Assembly (NCBI GenBank): GCA_003439945.1
Contig: QVRM01004004.1
Span: 806,001 to 870,000 of the forward strand
DNA from: Dermanyssus gallinae
Taxonomy: Eukaryota > Arthropoda > Arachnida > Mesostigmata > Dermanyssidae
DNA length: 64,000 bases
Direction: 5' to 3'
Positions 59,885-64,000 of this stretch are shown here, piece by piece. The notes under the pieces were generated by a model. That model saw nothing but the letters and a program-made list of their open reading frames with translations. It ran no database searches and was not told where the DNA came from. The translations under genes were made by a program, and so were the position numbers. Positions within the stretch are counted from its first letter, which is position 1, and each line of letters begins with the position of its first letter.

Positions 59885-61020
59885 ACATCTGATAAATCGA
59901 CACTGTTTTGTTTTTGTCGGTTGATGGCACTTCTAGTACCGAAGAGTCTCAAAGCAATACAGTTGACGGTGCTAGATTGCTTTGTAAACGTAAGAAACAA
60001 CGCAGTTATTCGCCTCGTCGTATTTCCTCTCTACGAAGAAAAGCGCTTTGCATTGCTTTCGGACATCATACGATATAGCGATTGCGGTTTCACAGGTATC
60101 GTTTGGTTAGATGACTTACCCGCTCAAGGCAGGGCTAGAAACAGGACATTACTTATTGTAATATTTTACTTAACGGACGAAACAGTTTTGCCACTCGGGA
60201 TCGTACCGAAATTGCCGCGCACGAAACATCACTTTTTGTACCACACGAAGAAAATGATGCGATAGTTAGTTTTTTTCTTAATAAAACAATCACGTACCGA
60301 TCGGTATTGCTATGCGGTAAAGACATACAATACACCTCTCTATAGCAGCTATCGTTTGCAGACTACTTCATTGAGTCCAAAAACAATACCCAAAATACAA
60401 TGAGGGGGCCCATTAGCAGAGCTCTGTTTGGTAAAAGGGCTTCCACGAAGAATCATTTCAAGCTATAATACGTGTTGCATTCGGTTGAATACAATTGCGA
60501 GCACAATTCTACAATCCGCTCAAACTTGTACTGCAGCAAAAAAGGTGAAATTACTCTCCTTGTGCATCCACTAGAACAACTGCACGTTAGTGGCAATGTT
60601 TGTGGTGCCATCCAGACTAGGCTCCGACGAGCCGTCATCAGACGATGGGAGCAACGGCCGTAATACGACAACATGGCCACTGCCCGCCTTACCTCACTCA
60701 AAGGAGGTACAGGTATGTCTCGATAACAAAAACCGTATGAGTTACCGATGAACAAAACAAATAAGCGAAACATAGTGCTAACACGTTGCTTCAACACGCG
60801 GGGCGTAAAAATATAGTACAGGAAAAAAGTACACGAATAAAAACCGACGACGTGCTTCATTCGGCACACATCGTTGGGTTGCGCTGAGACAACTTTGTCT
60901 ATCGGGATCGATGCATGGCTGGAAATAAGCAGCAAAGAGACACTTACAAGGCCAACAACATTCGGCATACATGAAAATCACTGTTTTGAACGACGACCAC
61001 TAACAAACTGCAAATTCGGA
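59885..61020. other. Unassigned region between SINE and LINE
   Basis: The minus frame 60453-60968 (171 codons) starts with a signal-peptide-like MPNVVGLVSVSLLLISSHAS and could be, or contain, a 5' receptor exon, but no splice model was convincing. The plus frame 59879-60265 is unrecognised. Confidence 0.25.
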
Positions 61021-61024
61021 ACAC

Positions 61025-61036
61025 AACCGGTAAGAT
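61025..61036. repeat. Target-site duplication, left copy
   Basis: AACCGGTAAGAT, identical to 63290-63301. Confidence 0.9.
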
Positions 61037-61059
61037 AAGTTACATCACCCCCCTTGAAG

Positions 61060-62062
61060 TCAGAGCAGCAATCCAGAGTTTCCCAAACAGCTCAAGCGGA
61101 GGCCCTGACGGCCTAGACACCTTAAAGACCTCATTGGAAAAGGCGCTCAGATCTGCCCTCTCCTCCTTGCTTTGACGGATTTCTGCAACCTTGTCGTGAA
61201 TGGCCGCCTACCAAGGTTCGCACTTAGTAATTTCTATGGAGCCAACCTTATAGCCTTAAAAAAGAAGGACGGTAATCTCCGCCCAATAGCAGTCGGAAAT
61301 ACCCTGCGGCGGCTGGCGGGTAAAGTGCTAATCCGCAAATTCATGGCGCAGATTGTCGACAAAATTGCTCCCGTGCAACTGGGTTGTGGAGTTAAAGGAG
61401 GTTGCGAGGCTGCGGTCCACGCTGCAAAAGCCTTTTTAAATATCAACTCGGAATCAAATAAGGTTTTGATAAAACTTGATTTTAAAAATGCCTTTAATTC
61501 CCTCAGAAGAGATGCGATTCTCGACACTGTCAGATCTGACTTTCCAGCAATTTATCCCGCGGTCTATCAGATGTACAGAAGTCCATCCAATCTTTTCTGG
61601 GGGAAAGAGATAATACTATCCAAATGTGGGGTGCAGCAAGGAGACCCTTGTGGCCCGGCTCTCTTCTGCCTGACAATTTGCCAACTGCTTTCCGCTCTAG
61701 AGTCGGAATTTAAGCCATGGTTCTTAGACGATGGAACGATTGGCGGTACTCTTGATTCCGCGCTTAGTGATGTGAAAAAGGTAATCGATTTTGGTGTCAC
61801 CTCTGGACTGCAACTTAACGCGTCAAAGTGTGAGCTGCTCATTTTATCATCCGACAACGCTTTTCGGGACGAGTGCTTGCGCCGGGCGCAGAAACTGCTT
61901 CCTGACATCAAGCTATGCACCGATGAAGACATCGAGCTTCTTGGGGCTCCCCTCACAATGGCCTCAGCAAAACTCGCCCTGAACAGGAAGTGCGAGCTTA
62001 TGGATCTCTGGTGTTCTAGGTTAAAATTCCTGGATGCGCATCCAGCACTATACTTAATGTGA
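61060..62062 (+). pseudogene. RLE-type LINE reverse transcriptase with LDDG active site
   Basis: Starts in frame with TPLEVRAAIQSFPNSSSGG PDG, shifts frame by one base near 61170, then runs from LTDFCNLVVNGRLPRFAL: IALKKKDGNLRPIAVGNTLR, QLGCGVKGGCEAAVHAA, LIKLDFKNAFNSLRRDAIL, CGVQQGDPCGPALFCLTICQ. The catalytic box is WFLDDGTIGG (61718-61747) where most LINE RTs have YADD. It ends at an in-frame TGA (62060-62062). The 34 codons after the stop stay open, so the stop is a point lesion and RLE is part of the same polyprotein. Confidence 0.9.
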
Positions 62063-63217
62063 ACTAGTCTTTCAACACCAAGACTTATTTATATTCTCCG
62101 TTGCACGGACGCGTCTGCCCAGAGAGGCATTTTAGAACAATTTGACGAGAAGTTACGACAATGCGTGAAACAGGTGTTAAATTTGAATTTGGATGGAGTA
62201 AGTTGGGACCAGGCCTCCCTTCCTACCTCAGCCGGAGGTCTGGGAATCCGTCGTGCAACGGATTTAGCCCAAACCGCATTCTTGGGCTCAATCACTACGT
62301 TGCACGAGCTGATTGTATCTATATCTCCTCCGAACGCCAAGCCATTCCTAGAACGGCTTATGGAGTCCAAAAAGGAGGAATTCGCCGCCCGCCACCGCGT
62401 GGTGCTTGATGACGCACGTCAGTCTACCTTGGACGCCTTCGTAGTCGAAGCCATTAAAAAGAAAATCCTGGACAACACTGTCGATACACTTGGCAAAGCA
62501 CGCCTTCTAGCAGCCTTCAATGAATCAAGCGCCAAATGGCTACAAGCCATTCCCTCGCCGCAGCTGGGGACGATGCTGGACAATACAGCACTCCGCATCG
62601 TTTCTGGCCTGCGGCTAGGGGTGGCCGTTTGCGCGCCTCATGCTTGCTCCCTTTGCGACACACCGGTGTCGCCGAGGGGAGAGCATGGCCTCAGCTGTTC
62701 TAGAAGCTGCGGAAGACATTCGCGCCACGCCGCTCTTAACGAAGTTATTTCAAAGGCGCTGCAGTCCGCTAACGTGCCCTGCAGAAAAGAGCCAGTCGGA
62801 CTGGCAACGGACTCAGCCCTACGGCCAGACGGGATGACCCTGGTTCCCTGGTCCTCCGGAAAGGCCCTTGTGTGGGACGCAACCGTGTGGGACACACTGG
62901 CGCCATCTTACAGGGATCGAGCCTCAAGATCAGCAGGCGCTGTTGCCAATTTAGCGGAGCAGCGAAAAAGTTTGAAGTATCGCGAGTTGGAGGCAACCTT
63001 TATAGTACAGCCAGTTGCGATAGAAACAATGGGGGTCATGGGCGAATCTACAGTACGTTTCCTGAGAGAAATTGGGAAAAGAGCGGCAAGTGAGAAAGAT
63101 GAAAAAAGGGCGGGGGAATTTCTGCTGCAGAGAATATCCATTGAAGTGCAACGTGGAAATGCGGCCGCGGTGTTAGGCTCGCTGCCCTCAGGCAGTGGTT
63201 TACTAGGGTTGACCTAA
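62063..63217 (+). pseudogene. RLE-type LINE C-terminal part: zinc-binding and restriction-like endonuclease domains
   Basis: Same frame as the RT, continuing to a TAA at 63215-63217. Motifs: LPTSAGGLGIRRATDLAQTA (thumb end), SPQLGTMLDNTALRI, a C-x2-C-x9-H-x3-C zinc site (CSLCDTPVSPRGEHGLSC), then the endonuclease-like core RPDGMTLVPW...ALVWDATVWDT (62822-62896), whose RPD and WDAT acidic residues fit a PD-(D/E)xK-type fold. It ends VAIETMGVMGE, FLLQRISIEVQRGNAAAVLG. The domain would nick the target for priming. Confidence 0.88.
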
Positions 63218-63289
63218 TTTTGTAATACAAGTGTACTGCGTATAATACAAATAAATAAACTGAAACTGAAAAAAATTATTTAAAAAAAA

Positions 63290-63301
63290 AACCGGTAAGA
63301 T
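63290..63301. repeat. Target-site duplication, right copy
   Basis: AACCGGTAAGAT, identical to 61025-61036. Confidence 0.9.
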
Positions 63302-63309
63302 TGCATGCT

Positions 63310-64000
63310 TAACCTTGCGGATCAGGAACAAATAAAATATCGCAACGCACTGCGTCGCGCTCACTAGCGGGCAAAGGCATGCCGAATACAGTACAAACAA
63401 CGACAGTATTTATATAGAAACAAGAGATTAATTATCATAACGTTAGTACCGCGTGAAATAAAAATAGTAGTGACGGTTAGAAAAACATCGCTAGTTCGAG
63501 CTTTGGTCGTGCGAGTTGAATTTGTTAGACGTGGTTGTCATTGCCTTGCTGCTACATACCTCTGCTGGAGAAAGCCTATATAATTCCAGTACGAGAACGC
63601 AATGACGATAGATGCATTTAGACGATATCGTGCCACAAGCAACGTAGCTTATTTACGAGCGTCTAAAAGGTGGTTGTCGGAGCGTTAAAAAAAAAGGAGC
63701 GAAACAACTACAAGGGAACGTTATGCAACGAAAGCTCACATCAAAGAAGCAAAGAACAAGTATGTACGCTTTTCGTCATACATCACATGTCTGTGCGTAT
63801 CGTTGTAGGGAACATGTGTGCCAATATGCTGGACGAATAAGGCTTTGCCCTCATAACGTCTGTCTCTCATAAAGTTCTCTGGCGAGGTTCAACAGAGCGT
63901 GTTGACGCCATGAGCAACGGTTGCAACTATGTTCCGCCACTGAGTTGGCATGGAAAGTTCACTATTCTGACCTGACCGCTCTGGTTAACCTCTGAGCAAC
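63310..64000. other. No gene recognised
   Basis: Right end of the window; short frames only. Upstream (5') receptor exons could lie beyond it. Confidence 0.4.

Larger units (their letters stand above)
61037..63289 (+). mobile_element. RLE-type LINE, 5'-truncated, with target duplication
   Basis: 2253-bp insertion with a 12-bp target duplication, an AATAAATAAA stretch at about 63250 and a terminal A-rich tail ending at 63289. It encodes an RT lacking any upstream AP-like endonuclease in view, followed by a zinc-binding segment and a restriction-like endonuclease (RLE) domain at the C terminus. This order is known for early-branching LINE clades. Truncated at the 5' end before the RT fingers. 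I recognise the protein type as widespread in invertebrate genomes but do not assign a clade. Confidence 0.9.

Noticed and set aside
60453..60968. 171-codon frame with a signal-peptide-like start, considered as the receptor's first exon
   Set aside because: The frame contains a GTAAGT shortly after the start and no splice chain to the TM2 exon could be built. An overlapping frame with CCWP just before a GTAAGT resembles the hormone-domain CWP motif but has no supporting context.

Overview
The window is animal nuclear DNA, most likely from an arthropod; a chelicerate (tick or mite) is my guess from the mix of retroelements, at low confidence. Signs of this are genes split by long introns with GT/AG boundaries, mariner transposons, several clades of non-LTR retrotransposons, tRNA-derived SINEs and very many (TA)n tracts. 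There is no operon-like coding structure, and most long open frames belong to transposable elements or are their antisense shadows.

The main host gene is on the minus strand: a class B (secretin-family) G-protein-coupled receptor. I assembled six consecutive exons from sequence: TM2 (50954-50816), TM3 (48539-48374), TM4 (40685-40625), TM5 (39308-39138), TM6 (29427-29280) and TM7 plus the cytoplasmic tail (25018-24596, ending in a stop). Every junction has GT/AG signals and compatible phases, and the joined exons give one open frame of 368 residues. TM1 and the hormone-binding ectodomain must lie further right; I could not place them. The receptor has unusual residues at several class-defining positions. 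A second possible host exon of unknown identity, with a one-base frame break, is at about 20.41-20.76 kb on the minus strand.

Layout. 0-9 kb: (TA)n tracts, two decayed LINEs (about 2.75-4.46 and 4.98-6.03 kb), a relic of a foldback element and a SINE. 9-13 kb: a palindrome with a (TA)n loop, then a mariner broken by a 41-bp minisatellite and by an R1-clade LINE with a 10-bp target duplication, then a second SINE family. 13-24 kb: foldback relics, a nearly intact mariner (one stop codon), a LINE pseudogene, a 49-bp-arm inverted repeat and many (TA)n tracts. 24.6-51 kb: the receptor gene. Its introns hold a cluster of three foldback elements separated by (TA)n (25.1-28.6 kb), a nearly complete two-ORF LINE (31.7-36.4 kb), fragments of two LINE families, and triplet-repeat tracts. 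52.8-53.3 kb: a LINE tail fragment. 54.3-59.7 kb: a second mariner split by a 4.07-kb R1-clade LINE with a 14-bp target duplication. 61.0-63.3 kb: a LINE with a restriction-like endonuclease domain, an LDDG active site and a 12-bp target duplication.

Overall, one gene with large introns has been inflated by successive nested insertions. TA dinucleotide arrays serve repeatedly as landing sites for TA-targeting DNA elements, and older mariners serve as landing sites for LINEs.
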